Positions 1 to 11,410 of a stretch of 64,000 bases of DNA are shown in pieces. This DNA is from Brachionus manjavacas (lineage: Eukaryota > Rotifera > Eurotatoria > Ploima > Brachionidae): positions 1,178,001 through 1,242,000 of the forward strand of contig JAHQIY010000001.1 of assembly GCA_019054805.1 (NCBI GenBank), read 5' to 3'. Made by a program: the position numbers and the translations under genes. The notes beneath the pieces are model-generated. The model made no database searches, was not told the DNA's origin, and saw only the letters and a program-made list of their open reading frames with translations. The number at the start of each line of letters is the position of its first letter. Within the stretch, counting starts at the first letter, position 1.

Positions 1-26
1 TTGACACAGTATGTGGCTTTAAAAAA

Positions 27-57
27 ATTATATTGACACATAATGTGTCAATATAAT
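27..57. repeat. Perfect 31-bp palindrome
   Basis: Two 15-nt arms around one central base, reading TTGACACAT toward the centre and ATGTGTCAA away from it. Positions 1-15 repeat part of the same motif (TTGACACAGTATGTG against TTGACACATAATGTG at 34-48). Probably the end of a small inverted-repeat element cut by the window edge; no gene is attached to it. Confidence 0.6.
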
Positions 58-61
58 CTCT

Positions 62-1062
62 TATTATTGAGCTTGAAAAGCTAGGTACTGGGGCATCAAA
101 CACAAGTTCGGAAAGATCGATGTACTTGGCTATGCTGACGACATTCTGACGCTCAGCCAGACAAAAATAGGTGCTCAAAAACAAATGGAAATGGTGGAGT
201 TGTTTCGCATTTACTCAGAAATAAAATATAACCCCGATAAAACCACACTTACAATTTTCAATGAGAATGCTTATTGGAATGCAAAGGAAAAAAATTTGGA
301 TATGTGGCAACAAGACCTAAAACTTAATAATCAGATCATTAAAGAAGTCGAATTGGTAAAGTACCTAGGCGTCGTAATAGAAAAGACTCACAAGAATAAA
401 AAGCATCTAATAGAGAGAAGGAAACTTGCCCTATCCGCGTCCGCCAAACTCAAAGTTCTTGGCATATACACCGAACATACTTGCCCATACCTCAAAGCTC
501 ATCTTTACAAAACTTTTATCAGACCAGTTCTTAGGTATGGAATGGAAAGTATTGATCTAAAGAAAACCGAAATTAACGAAATGTGCAGAACTGAGGGAAG
601 AAATTGAAATGAGTTCCATGTCGAACCACAAACCACAAACCTTTTGCAGTCGCTTAACATAGAAGACACCAGAATGTTCCTCGAAAATCAAAAGGTTGAG
701 TTCATACTCAGACTAATAGAAAACAAATGCACTAAAAATTTTCTCTTAGTAAAACTTGAGAGTGACGGAATAAAAAGCATGTGGGTTAGCACAGCACATA
801 TATTTGAAGAAAACTCTAAAACCCTTGAAAAAATCGCCATGTTGTGTAAAGCCAATACTTTCCTAAACAAGCTGGAACAACAATCTGATCTCAAACATCA
901 AAAAAATACTCAGCAAAAGCAATCAAGATAGCTTTCAAAAATACCTATTTGAGCTGATAAAATTTGACAATCAAGCAATATTAAATTAGAATACTTTTAA
1001 TTGAAATGTACCTTCTGTAAAAATTATTATAAAATAAATAAATAAATAAATAAAAAAATAAA
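62..1062 (+). mobile_element. Non-LTR retrotransposon 3' fragment (reverse transcriptase C-terminus)
   Basis: The catalytic YADD box of a reverse transcriptase lies at 131-142, in frame with an open stretch that runs to the stop at 605-607. The conserved tail follows (LVKYLGVVIEK, KTFIRPVLRYGMES). A second frame at 644-931 continues the same protein (VEFILRLIENKCTKNFLL), so one frameshift or stop separates the halves. The copy ends in an AAAT microsatellite at about 1031-1062, typical of a target-primed insertion. It is 5'-truncated: nothing upstream of the YADD region is present. No functional product is expected. Confidence 0.8.
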
Positions 1063-1339
1063 TTCCCTTTTTTTTTTAAAAAAAACTAAAACAAAAAATG
1101 CTTTTTTACAATTTAAGGTAATAAATTATTCCAATTCATCTGTAAATTTTGAACACTATCCGTTTATTGAAAATATGAACCAACACCACTTAAATGAAAA
1201 AAATGATGCATTAGGAAATAAGTTTACAGTCGACTATAAATAGAAACGCCAATTATTAGTTTGACAGCAAGCAGCAGACACGAGTCTAGGTCCGGACTTT
1301 AAGATTTTTTTTAAATTAAACTGAGTCAAATTAATAGTA

Positions 1340-1516
1340 TTGGGCATACAATTACACTTTAAAAAAGTCAAGTGTTAAGTGTGAGTGTAAGTATTAGATA
1401 AAACTTAGACTTGTACTTGCATTCAAAGCTTGTTCAAGTGTAATACTTCCACTTCCACTTGAACACTTGACTTTTTCAAGTGTGACTTTATTCTTTGGCC
1501 ACAAATTAATGCCCAA
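1340..1516. repeat. Foldback/MITE-like element
   Basis: Outer ends TTGGGCAT and ATGCCCAA are inverted, and the interior folds on AAGTCAAGTGTTAAGTG against CACTTGAACACTTGACTT. No open frame inside and no convincing target duplication. The AAGTCAAG vocabulary resembles the hAT-type elements at 4721 and 25401, but the ends differ. Confidence 0.55.
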
Positions 1517-2209
1517 CGTATCCAAAAAGCTAACTTATTTAATAACGAGTGTATAATAAAAAATGGCTATATGAGTGGACAAAGTTTCCCAAATTTTTTC
1601 AAAATTTAAAATCAGGCAGATCCTAACTTTTTAATAAATAAAAGTATATTTATTAAAGAGTGTAATTATGTATTTTGGCCCGACTTAGCATAAAATTACA
1701 TAGGTAAAAAAAGGTTATTTTATGCCAAAAAAATTTATTTTAAGGCTATTTTAAAAATTTTCGGTAAATTCAACAAAATTAAAAAAATTTACTGATTATA
1801 ACGTAAATTTACGTAAAAAGCGAAATTTGAAACGGTAAAATTCAATAAAATTTGGAAAATTTTGGTTAAAAATAATGTGTTAAAAAAGTTAAATTTAATC
1901 AATAATTTTTAATGCTTTAATTAAAACAGTTTAATTGTTAGACCAGTATCTATTTTTTTGAATAAAGAAATAATGAATAATCTTTTATAATAATTTAAAA
2001 AAATGCCAGGTGTAATTTTTTGCGTTTGAATTACAAAATTTTTCCACTGTTGAAATAAAATTGGAAAAGTGCAATGTTTCAGGTATTTTTTCAGTTTCAA
2101 ATAAAAAAATAATTTCAAGTGAATTTTGCAAGCTTTTTTCATATTCGAAATTAAACTTTTTGGTGAAATAGAACGAGTTAAATTTAGAAAAAATAAAAAT
2201 AATTAGCTA

Positions 2210-2460
2210 CAGTGGATTATTTCACCAAACGAAAATCTATTTGAGCTAAAGAAGCTAATAAAATATATTTTAACTTAAATAATTTAATAATTTAAAATCT
2301 TAAAACTTGTCAAAAATAATATTATTTTTCTTTAAGAATTCATACATATTAATGATGAATGTTTACGATCATTATCCTGTTGAAGCTTAAAGTCAAAAGC
2401 TTAAATTTTTTCGAAAATTTACGTAAAAATCGTAAAAAGACTTGTAACAAATCACCACTG
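2210..2460. repeat. Possible hAT-like MITE (CAGTGG ends)
   Basis: Left end CAGTGGATTATTTCACC and right end, read inverted, CAGTGGTGATTTGTTAC. The right part carries ACGTAAATTT motifs also seen in the element at 14772-15306. I could not see a matching 8-bp flanking duplication, so the boundaries are tentative. Confidence 0.35.
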
Positions 2461-3024
2461 TAAATAAAAAAAATATTTTAATATTTTATTATAACAAATT
2501 TTAAATTCCCCTCAAAAATAAAATCAAATGAATTTCTTAATTTTTGTTTGACCAAATTGCTGAAACACTGAAAGTATGAGGCTCTGAAAATTCTTTTATT
2601 TTTCAAGTCAGTAATATATGATTTCCCAATTCCTTCTCAATAAAACTACTTAAAAACAATATTTGAATCATTTAAAAAAAGAAGATATGGCAAGTTTTTT
2701 TTTCTATTTTAAATTTTTGGAAAAAATTGCGTATTATATTTCAAATTTTAACAATTGATATGGATATTTAAAGGATTTAGTTTGATGAAACAACGTAATT
2801 TAAAAATTTCAAAAAAATTAAATAGAAAAAAAAACTTGCCAAATTGAAATTTAAAAAAATGCTTGGTAAATGTATTTTACAGGTAATTTTTTGTAATTTA
2901 GCTACGTAGTCAAGATTCTTCTTTTTTTCCAAAACCTTTCTCATGACAAAAACTAGAAAAATTGAGGTATTAATTTAAAAATTAAATCACAAACTAAATT
3001 TAAGATGCAGGTGATTTGGGTCTA

Positions 3025-3159
3025 CCCGATTATGTTATCAACTGATAACATTGTTTGCTATCAAACTTGTCACTGTTTTGTTATCAAAACAATGACAAAA
3101 CCATATTAATGACAAAACCGGTTATCTTGTTGACAACAAAAAATGTTATCAAAATCGGG
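3025..3159. repeat. Short MITE with TA flanks
   Basis: Terminal inverted repeats CCCGATTATGTTATCA and, inverted from the right end, CCCGATTTTGATAACA, bounded on both sides by TA (3023-3024 and 3160-3161). A TA flank suggests Tc1/mariner-type mobilisation. About 135 bp, no coding capacity. Confidence 0.6.
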
Positions 3160-3372
3160 TAATTCCGATTTTTTTAGTCTAGTATAAGTATTTATAAAAA
3201 TTAATAAAAAAGTTTAAATTCATTTAAAATCCACGAGTAGAAACTATAGAAACTAAAAAAATTTGACAAGCAAAAAATAGGGTAAAATAGTTGACGAATT
3301 CTTTTTTTAACTGTGTAAATTTTTTTTCCGAAGAAAAACTATTAAAATGAAGATCTGTTTTTAATAAATCAT

Positions 3373-6300
3373 ATGATGAAACAAATTACTAAATTTTTTT
3401 TGATATTAATTTTAATTTTTGTTTTTACTTATTTAATTATTTACAACAACTATTCAAATGAGATTTATTTTGAGACAAAATCAAAAGCATGTGAACCGTT
3501 TAATCTAAGAGCCGAAAATTTTAAAGTAGTTATTGATGGCGTCCAATATCCTCAATCAATTCCTCTTAATCTAAATAAAACAATTAATTTTAATTGCCTG
3601 AATTCCATTGAGAAAAAAGCGAAAATTCTATTTTGGACACCATTTTTTGGTGATCCCAAATTTGCATTCGGCCTTGGATACAAACAACCATTTATTGACA
3701 ATCTATGCCCGGTTTATAACTGTGAGATTTTCAATGATAAATCACGAGTAAACGAAGCTGACATTGTCATCGTTCATATGCGAGACTCGATAAAAAAATT
3801 TCCGGTCTATAGACCAAAAAATCAGCGATGGGTCTTTGCTGTCTATGAATCACCAATGCACTGTCCCAATTTTTCCAAGTATAACAATCTATTCAATTTT
3901 ACTTCTACTTATCGAATCGACTCGGAATTCCCGAGGCTGACTGGATCATACAAGAAGTTTGTGTGGGGCCAAAACCAAAGTTTTGATGAAAACAAAGACT
4001 TTACGCAGGGAAAAACTCATTTTGCCGCAGCTGTGATCGGTAATTGTGGTGGAAGCAGTGGTAGACTGCAATACATACAAAAATTACAAAAATACATTTC
4101 AGTTACTCTATTAGGTAAATGTGGAATAAAGTGCACCGAATTTTTCAAACAGTCCTCTAATGACAAGTGTAAAGAACTTATTGCCAACAGTCACAAGTTT
4201 TATTTGTCATTTGAAAACTCAATTTGCAATGGATACATATCGGAAAAATTTTTTCAGATACTTCGCTATGATATTATACCAGTTGTTCTTGGAGGTGGAA
4301 ATTACAGCTATTTTGTAAGTGTTTTTTTTATATTTTCCACTACCTCAATCATTGTCATGGTCAAAGCGATATCCCAAGGGATGGATCTTAAAATTGATCT
4401 TATAAGATTTGATTAGTACTGTGGTCCGATTTTTAATATCAAAAAAATTCCAAATAAAATCCTATTTTTAAAATTATGAAAATTTGAAATTTAAGATCGT
4501 GCTCATTTCTTAAGAACAAGGAATAATAAGTTTGCTTAATAATAAGTTTAATTTTCGTTTTAAGGACCGATAAAAAATGCAAATAATTTATTCACTAAAG
4601 TTGCCACAAGTATAAAAAGCTTTTATCAAATACCTATAATATTTGATAAAAGCTTTTATTGTTATATGAAAAACTGACAAATTTGAAAAAATGAAAAACT
4701 GAGTTTTTCATTTTTTCATTCAGACTTGTTTTTAAGTCACAGCTTTAAGTCTAAGTCAAAAAAATTTAATTTTTTATTTTAATTTTATATATTTTAATTT
4801 TTTTTTTTTAAGTCAAAGACATGACATCAAGTTAAGTCATTGACTTGACTACAAAAAAAAAAAAATTTAAGTCATTGACTTGACTTGACTTAAGACTTGA
4901 GACTTAAAAACAACTCTGTTTTCATTTAAAGAAACCATTTAAAATATTAAATAACTCATTTTTATCATTTGACGTTTTTTCATTTACATTTATGTGACAA
5001 ATTTGGTTAGATAGTGATTTATCTGATTTTATATTTATTTTAGATGAACAAAATTCCCAAAATTTTTTCGAATTCTTAAAATCTGATATCGACTTGTCTT
5101 TAAAATATTCTATTAACTTTTCGTCTTTGTAGCTTTTGACCAAACATTCATAGATTGCTTTGTCATCATTCGATTGAGTTCTAGTGAAGCGTTTGTATGC
5201 TGCGTTTTTTTGGTGTTTTAAACTTAAAAGATCATCATCATACCAAGGAAATTGATTATTATTCTTTATGCTGATTTTACGATTCATTTTGCAGTGATAT
5301 CGTCAAAGTTTCGTATAAGAGTGTTAATTCTATTCATATTTTCGGCTGATTTGTTCCTACATTCAATTTGTTTTAGTTCATTTGGTGATTTTTTTATATC
5401 TTATAATTGTGACCATAATACAAACTTTGTATACAAAGTTATGGTCACTAAATGGACAGTGAAAAACATCAGTCAAATCAACAAGATCTCCATTATGCAA
5501 GACAAAATCAATTAAAGTGGATAAGTTTTGTTGAGTTTTTATAAAATTTTGTTGCTATTCTTGTTGGTTTAGTAAAAAGTTGATGTAAAATGCAACATGA
5601 TACAACTTTGAATGTTGCACTATGTTGCATTCACAGAATTAATTTTAAACTATTAGAAAAAAAGTTGTTCAATTTTTATATACTTTGTTCTGTTCTTTTT
5701 TACTGAACTTCACAAAACTAGCAAGTTGAATTTTCTTTTCCTTAATATCTTATAAATTAACAATTAGAAAAAAATTCAAAAAGCTTTCGGTTTCATGTAT
5801 TCTTTTTACACTAGGAAAATGTTAAAAATTTAATTTTAGATGGAAGTTTATATATTTATAAAATTCAATTTTTTTCAATTCTAAATTTTAAGAAGGCCTA
5901 AAGGACAGTTTTTAAATTAATAAAAATTGATGAATCCTGATTTAATTTTGATTTAATAATGTTTATGGTTTGCTTCATTATTACAAATGTATCTTGAACT
6001 ATTTCTTTTTAAAATCTTAAAAAGCATGGAAAAATCAAATTTTCAAAGTGAAAATAATGAATTTCCTACAAGATCAGATCTCGAACTTGAATATCTACTA
6101 TTCCTGAAATTGTACGATCTTATTTAAGAAACTTTACAACAAGCTGACAGTTTCTTATTCAAGATCTTATTCAACTTATTTCCTAGGATTATACTTTAAA
6201 ACTATTTAGTTTTTTGAATTGTGATTTTTAATACAAATCTTCCAAAAATTAAAAGCGTTTTTTTGGCTTTTATTTTTTCTTAAGGACAAAAAAAAATAAT

Positions 6301-9300
6301 TTTTTTGTACTTACAAATTTTTTAATAAAAAAGTGACTAATTGTAATAAATTTAGACAAAAAATTATTTTTAAATTACAAAAAAAAAATTTCATACCACA
6401 AAAAATAAAAATTTGTAATAAATATCAAAAAATGTTGAGTCAGTTATTAAATTGAATTGTAATTTGGACGCTAACAATGGTTCTGGAATTTCAGAAATTT
6501 CAGTCAAAATCTTGAAAGATTCAGCAGTAATTCTTGGTTCAGTGTTAACTGAACTTATCAATGATTGTATCACTTGTTGCAGAGTTCCTGACGAGTAGAA
6601 ATGTGCAATTGTTGCAGCTATCTACAAAAATAAAGGTCCAATTGAAATCATCAACAACTTATTTTTGTAGATAGCTGTAACAATTGCGCATTTCCACTCT
6701 GTTTCAGAGGAATTTCAGTTCTACCTGTAAAATAAAAAAATTTTTGAAGAAATTATAGCATCACAATTATCTCTATAATTGAACACAAATAAAATCCTAT
6801 TTCCATGCCAGTATGGATTCCGCCAAGATCACTCCTGTGAAACAGCCTTACATGAACTTATTTCAGAAAGTAGCACTTAACAAAAGATGCTTTACACTTC
6901 TCTTGTTTATTGACTTTCGCAAGGCTTTCGACATGGTAGACCCAAATCTCTTACTTTGCAAATTAAAGAGAATTTTGTTTAGTGAAAAAGCTCTTGATCT
7001 TATCAAAAATTATTTCTCCGGAAGAAACCAAGTAGTATCCTTCGGTGGCACTCTTTCTGAATTCTCTTAAATAAACCTTGGAGTTCCACAGGGCAGTGTG
7101 TTAGGTCATCTTTTCTTCTTAATTTTTGTAAATGACCTAGCTTTTTTTCTTTAAAATCACAACATTAACTGTAAAATATTTGCTGATGATACCACTATTA
7201 ATTTCTGTAGTTCAAACTTTGGATTTAATAGACAACTTCAAAAATTGCTTAGAACGAGTGTTCAAATGGTGCTTGTTTAATCGTCTCGATATCAAATGGG
7301 ATAAAACTAAAAAAATAATGATTATCCATGACAAAAAAAAACCTAGTAATTATTATTTTATTTATTTTATTTATTTGTTTTCTGTACCGAGCAAGAGCTC
7401 CTTCAGAATAAGTTAAAAATAAAATAAAAAAATAAAATTAAAATAAAATTAAAGTTAATAAAATTAGATTAAAAAAAGAATCAAAATAGAGTAAATAAGC
7501 TAAAAAAATGAAAGTTGAAAAGACATAAATTGGAAATGATTGTTACATGTGGCACATGTTTAAATAGTTCAAGTTTCAGGAAAAAAAGAAGAAATAGTAA
7601 GGTAGCAATTACACAATGGAGTTGGGTATTCAATATGTCTTGATTCGAAACCTTCTTTGTATTCTTTCACCAGTCTTTCAACCAATGGAATAGAATGACT
7701 CAGTCCTGTCCCAACATATTTCTCACTCAACTCAAAAAGACGATTCGAGACTGTTAGTAATTTTAGTTTTTTAAAAGCTTCATGTTGCACGATGTTGGAG
7801 GGAGTATCATATTCTAACTTAAGGATAGATCTTACTGCTGTATTCTGAATTGCTTGTAGTTTTTTGATATTATTTTCTGAAAATGAATTCTAGCAAGGAA
7901 AAGAATAGTCTAAAATCGATCCGACTAAAGATTTATATAAATTTCCTAGTGTGTTTTGATTGAGACCCGATTTTTTGTTTGACAATATCTTAATAATTTT
8001 CAGTCTTTTGTTGCAGCGTTCTTTAATTTCGTCTACTAGTATATTAAAGTTTAACTTAGAATCAAATTTAATACCAAGAAACTTGATTTCTTTTTAGCTC
8101 ACTATTCTGTTTCCATAGATTTTTAAGTTTAGATTATCACCCTCTTTTTTTTGTACCTAGAAAATACTACTGAACACGACTTTTCAACTGATATCTTCAT
8201 TTTCCATTTAATAAGCCATTGTTCTAGTTCGTTGGTGTATTTATTAATCTTATTTTCTAGGTTCCCTTTCTTGTTATAAATGAAGAATGTAACTAGATCA
8301 TCTGCGAAAAGCAGAGAGTATTCATTATTTGCTTTGTTTCTTTTTGGGATGTCATTAATATATATACTAAATAAAATGGGACTAATTACTGAGCCTTGAG
8401 GAACACCTGCAGTTATTTTATATTCTTCGCTCAGATGATCATTCACATTTACCTTAAATGTCCTACTATCTAAAAAGGATCTGATCCAGTTAGTCAAGTA
8501 ATCAGGTGGATTCATTTTAATCAATTTAAAAAGTAGACCTTCATGCCAAACCCTATCAAAGGCTTTAGAAATATCAAAAAAAAGGCCACAAACTCTTTTT
8601 TTTCTATTAAATGATTTCACAATTTTTTGAATTAAAAAGATAAGATTATCTGATGTTCGCCGGTGTTTCCTAAATCCAGATTGCTCCTGGATAAGGAGTG
8701 AATTTTGTTCCAAATAATTGTATAATCTTGAAAATACTATGCGTTCCAGGAGCTTTCCTCTCAACTCGTTATACTAATTGGTCTATAATTTAAAGGATCT
8801 TGTAAAGAAGAGGCTTTTTTTTGAATTATAGTAATGTTCGATGTTTTCCATGCTTTAGGGACTCTACCTTCTCGAAGAGATAAAGTAATACCAACTTCAT
8901 TTTCCTATAAATCATTCGAAATTGAGGTTGTACCTCAATTCAAGTTTTTAGGTGTTACAATAGATAATAAATTAAATTTTACTTGTCACGTTAGCAATCT
9001 AAAAGCTACTATTAATAAAAGGCTCAACTCAATTAAGTAATTATTCTTTCTTTCAAAACCAGTCAAACTACACTTGTCATTTATTTCTCCAAACCAGCTA
9101 TTCAATCTCTATCCAATGCATATTATTTTTCAAAGCCAAAGTTAATTTTTCTAACGATTTCAATACAATTAATTATAATCTCGAAATTCTAGGTCTTTAC
9201 GGTTTTCAACATAGGCTGATCATTAAACTTTGCTATTTTTCTTGTAAGATTTTAAAGAAACCAGAATCACCTCTTCCACTTAGAACTCAACTTATAGTGA

Positions 9301-11410
9301 ACGAATCTCTTAACAAATCATATAATTTAAGAAACAGCAATAAACTTTACACTCCAGGAAGTTTAGTGTTCAATTCTTTTGGTGAAATTACATTTTCTTT
9401 CTTTTTTCTAAATTTATCGAATCTTTTACATTAAATGATCCAGATTTAAATTTATCTCTATTTAGACAAAGAAAAATTATTATTGTAAATCTAAACTTTA
9501 TTTAGTTTATTAAAATATTTCGCAAATTTGACATAGATTACATCTTTAATTTTCTTAAATATGTAAAATACAAAAAAAATAACCTGAAATAAAACCAAAT
9601 CACCTTTTTCTCTCCTTTTCTTCTTTAAATTTTCTTTCATTCCTTTTATTTAAATTTATAAAATATTATACATTAAAACAACTGGATTTATATTAAAATT
9701 AAAAATTTTATTTCTTTAAATAAATGAGTGTGTCCACCATGTTCGCATGAAAGACTAATGTCTGCTCTGGACACACTGGAAAAAAAAATTCAAAAAATAA
9801 TAACAAATATAATTTTTGATGACAAAAAATAAATTTTAGGAAAAATTAAAAAATTAAACAATTTTATTTTTACATGGTCTAACAGATTTTTTTTCGGCGG
9901 CCTTTGAGCTACCATCGGTTTATCGGATTGAATTGGGATCGTTATTTGTTCGTGGTAGTTTTTTTCATCATCTAGAACAATATCATCAACATTGGTCTCT
10001 ATACCTAATTAATCCGATTGCGTCTTTTTCTGCATTGAAGTCAGATATGAAATTTTGTTCAATAGTCTCTTGAACAAACTTATTCACAATACCATTGCCA
10101 TGCTTTTTTAAAGGTACAACACCATTTAACGTCCTCGTCATTAATTGAGTCGTCTTGGCTATTATTCGAGTGAAACTCTGGCACTAAAGAAACAGAACTA
10201 GGCAATTTTAAAGTTAAAATGATTAAGCATTTATTATTTATTTATTTGTTTTCTGTACTGAGCTAGAGCTCCTTCAGAATAAATTATAAAAAAATAAAGA
10301 ATAAAAATCAAAATAGAGTTAATAAAAAAATAACTGACGAAAAAAAATTATTAAAGAACTAATTAAATTAAATGAAGACTATTAAATTTTATTTGTCATA
10401 TAATAATTAATTTGTCAGTACATTAATTAATTAAGTCAGAAAAAATTTGTCAGCAATTAAATTAAATCCTTTTTTCCTGAAACCTGACCATGTAAATATG
10501 CCGAATGTAACAATCTATGTCTTCTTTACTTTAATTTTTTTAGCTTATTTACTTTATTTTGATTTTTTTTAAATTTATTCTGAAGGAGCCTTAGCTCGGT
10601 ACAGAAAACAAATAAATAATAAATAAAAATTAATATTAAATAACAGGAAAATATTAAAAATAAAATAAAATATTAGAATATTGAGATTTATTTTCTGTTA
10701 TCTCTCTGATCTATTCTAATTGGAATTGTTAAATTTATTTTTTTTTAAATGTTAAAATTCTGTCATCGCCATTTAATAATAATTGTAATTAGCTTAATTT
10801 AACATGTTCAAATATGGAACTATTTAAAAAAAAAATTTCCTTAATTACCAATCCTCTTTCAACATATTTATAACTTTTATTTTATTTTATTTTCAAATTG
10901 TTATATAATACATAAGCATAAAAAATCACATGATCTATAGTTTCTTGGTAAAATTATGAATTTTTTCCTTAAGTCGACATTTTTGCCTAAACTTTTTGAA
11001 AATAAATATTATTTATTTGAATACTAAATTATTTGACCAATTTTAATTTTTTTTTCGATTAAAAATTAAAAGAATTTTAATTTATATTTTTTAAAAAGAT
11101 TCCAAAATCCGGTTTCATAAATGTACTCGACTACAAAACCCCCAAAGATCTAGCTGACTACCTGTTATACTTGGACCAAAACAAAACCGCATATAATTCC
11201 TATTTCAAGTGGAAAAAGTATGCTTTATTCAATGATCGATTAGTATTTAGTAATTTTTGTGACATGTGTATCCAGCTTAACTTGGAAAATTTCATTCCAT
11301 TATGGAGAAATTCCATTAAAAATATTGGTATGCATTGGAACAAAAATGCAAATTGTAAAATTCCAAAATATGGTCAAAATGACACTTTTTATGTAGTAAA
11401 TCATTCTTAA
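3373..11410 (+). CDS. Alpha-1,3-fucosyltransferase (GT10), two exons
   Basis: Golgi type II enzyme that transfers fucose from GDP-fucose to glycans. Exon 1 is 3373-4314 (314 codons, phase 0) and ends at a GTAAGT donor. Exon 2 is 11099-11410 (103 residues and stop), after an AG acceptor at 11097-11098. Together they give 417 residues, the usual family length. A membrane anchor lies at about residues 8-25. The GT10 core is clear: RWVFAVYESPMHCPN, FTSTYRIDSEFP, then FYLSFENSICNGYISEKFFQ and VVLGGGNYSYF. The protein then continues across the splice as IPKSGFINVLDYKTPKDLADYL, exactly the expected order. An AATAAA polyadenylation signal overlaps the stop codon (11409-11414). The intron is 6.8 kb, far above the 51-61 nt seen in most neighbouring introns, and is full of retroelement debris. 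Which fucosyltransferase subfamily it belongs to cannot be told here. Confidence 0.9.
4721..4918. mobile_element. hAT-type MITE with perfect 8-bp target duplication
   Basis: Starts CAGACTTGTTTTTAAGTC and ends with its inverse (GACTTAAAAACAACTCTG). It is flanked by identical TTTTCATT at 4713-4720 and 4919-4926. CAG...CTG ends with 8-bp duplications are the hAT signature. The interior is repeats of AAGTCA with no coding sequence. A second copy is at 25401-25881. It sits in the fucosyltransferase intron. Confidence 0.85.
4928..5400 (-). mobile_element. Non-LTR retrotransposon fragment, region between endonuclease and RT
   Basis: The minus strand encodes NRINTLIRNFDDI, then after a stop NNNQFPWYDDDLLSLKHQ and KRFTRTQSNDDKAIYECLVKS. 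This is the linker typical of jockey/CR1-like ORF2 proteins ahead of the RT domain. Truncated at both ends and not functional. It lies in the fucosyltransferase intron, abutting the hAT MITE. Confidence 0.6.
5409..5448. repeat. 40-bp imperfect palindrome
   Basis: GTGACCATAA on the left and TTATGGTCAC on the right enclose ACTTTGTATACAAAGT, with one 4-nt asymmetry (taca). No protein or RNA role is evident. Confidence 0.5.
5449..6469. other. Fucosyltransferase intron, no gene seen
   Basis: AT-rich sequence without convincing coding content, tRNA or recognisable repeat ends. Confidence 0.6.
6470..7330 (+). mobile_element. Degenerate non-LTR reverse transcriptase
   Basis: The plus strand reads as an RT domain in several frames: GSGISEISVKILKDSA, AAIYKNKGP, LLLFIDFRKAFDMVDPNLLL at about 6900-6960, then INLGVPQGSVLG and KIFADDTTINF with the FADD catalytic box near 7175. 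Stops and frameshifts separate the blocks. Positions 6594-6698 hold an internal inverted duplication of the RT sequence (separate entry). Confidence 0.8.
6594..6698. repeat. Inverted duplication inside RT sequence
   Basis: About 40 nt (GCAGCTATCTACAAAAATAA and flanks, 6594-6633) recurs inverted at 6659-6698 with a few mismatches and a spacer of about 25 nt. The original is coding RT sequence (AIVAAIYKNKG), so one arm is a secondary copy. Confidence 0.65.
7349..8878 (-). mobile_element. 5'-truncated non-LTR retrotransposon with nearly intact RT
   Basis: An open 211-codon stretch at 8129-8764 covers most of the RT palm: SGFRKHRRTSDNL, GLFFDISKAFDRVWHEGL, TAGVPQGSVISPILFSIYIND and LLFADDLVTFF, so both catalytic boxes are intact. 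Upstream, to 8876, lies VPKAWKTSNITIIQKK. Downstream (7569-8128) the thumb and C-terminal part is broken. The 3' end is a conserved block, TCTGAAGGAGCTCTTGCTCG, then an AAAT tail at 7349-7380. The copy stops abruptly at about 8878, where an oppositely oriented element begins. The same RT family recurs at 51850 and 63490. Confidence 0.85.
8879..9790 (+). mobile_element. Non-LTR retrotransposon 3' fragment
   Basis: Opens with VVPQFKFLGVTIDNKLNFT, the conserved block just after the RT catalytic domain. A C-terminal part with frameshifts follows (NYNLEILGLYGFQHRLIIKL, ESLNKSYNLRNSNKLY). The end carries a hairpin whose stem is GTGTGTCCA/TGGACACAC at about 9731-9776, and then an A-run. It joins the minus-strand element at 8878 head to head, so one probably inserted into or rearranged with the other. 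Confidence 0.75.
9840..10228 (-). pseudogene. Degenerate coding remnant, unidentified
   Basis: Minus-strand pieces look protein-like but shift frame repeatedly: NGIVNKFVQETIEQNFISDF, IETNVDDIVLDDEKNYHEQ and IPIQSDKPMVAQRPPKKN. The basic proline-lysine end loosely recalls transposase tails. I cannot name the family. Confidence 0.35.
10229..10340 (-). mobile_element. Solo 3' end of the GGAGC-hairpin non-LTR family
   Basis: The inverted sequence TTCTGAAGGAGCTCTAGCTC, then AGTACAGAAAACAAATAAATAA, matches the terminus of the element at 7349-8878. Only the terminal 60-110 bp are present. Confidence 0.7.
10470..10625 (+). mobile_element. Solo 3' end of the same non-LTR family, opposite orientation
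   Basis: TTTTTAGCTTATTTACTTTA, then TTCTGAAGGAGCCTTAGCTC, GGTACAGAAAACAAATAAAT and a poly-AAAT tail. It is colinear with the complement of 7349-7560. It faces the copy at 10229, so the pair forms an inverted repeat of about 390 bp. Confidence 0.7.
10626..11098. other. End of the fucosyltransferase intron
   Basis: AT-rich, no coding content seen. Ends in the exon 2 acceptor at 11097-11098. Confidence 0.6.

Larger units (their letters stand above)
1063..3372. other. AT-rich non-coding stretch with small inverted-repeat elements
   Basis: No convincing coding sequence on either strand. It holds three short inverted-repeat elements listed separately (1340-1516, 2210-2460, 3025-3159). The last 200 bp are the 5' flank of the fucosyltransferase gene, with a short out-of-frame ATG at about 3347 ahead of the chosen start. 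I see no clear promoter box. Confidence 0.6.

Noticed and set aside
1921-2142. Minus-strand 73-codon frame
   Set aside because: Composition-driven open frame in AT-rich DNA; no family resemblance.
4315-4416. Fucosyltransferase frame continuing past residue 314
   Set aside because: The stretch after GTAAGT is low-quality intron translation; the true continuation of the GT10 domain is at 11099-11410 in matching phase.
8834-9040. 68-codon frame as a separate host gene
   Set aside because: It straddles a joint: the first part is antisense of one retroelement and the second part is the FKFLGVTIDNKLNF block of another.
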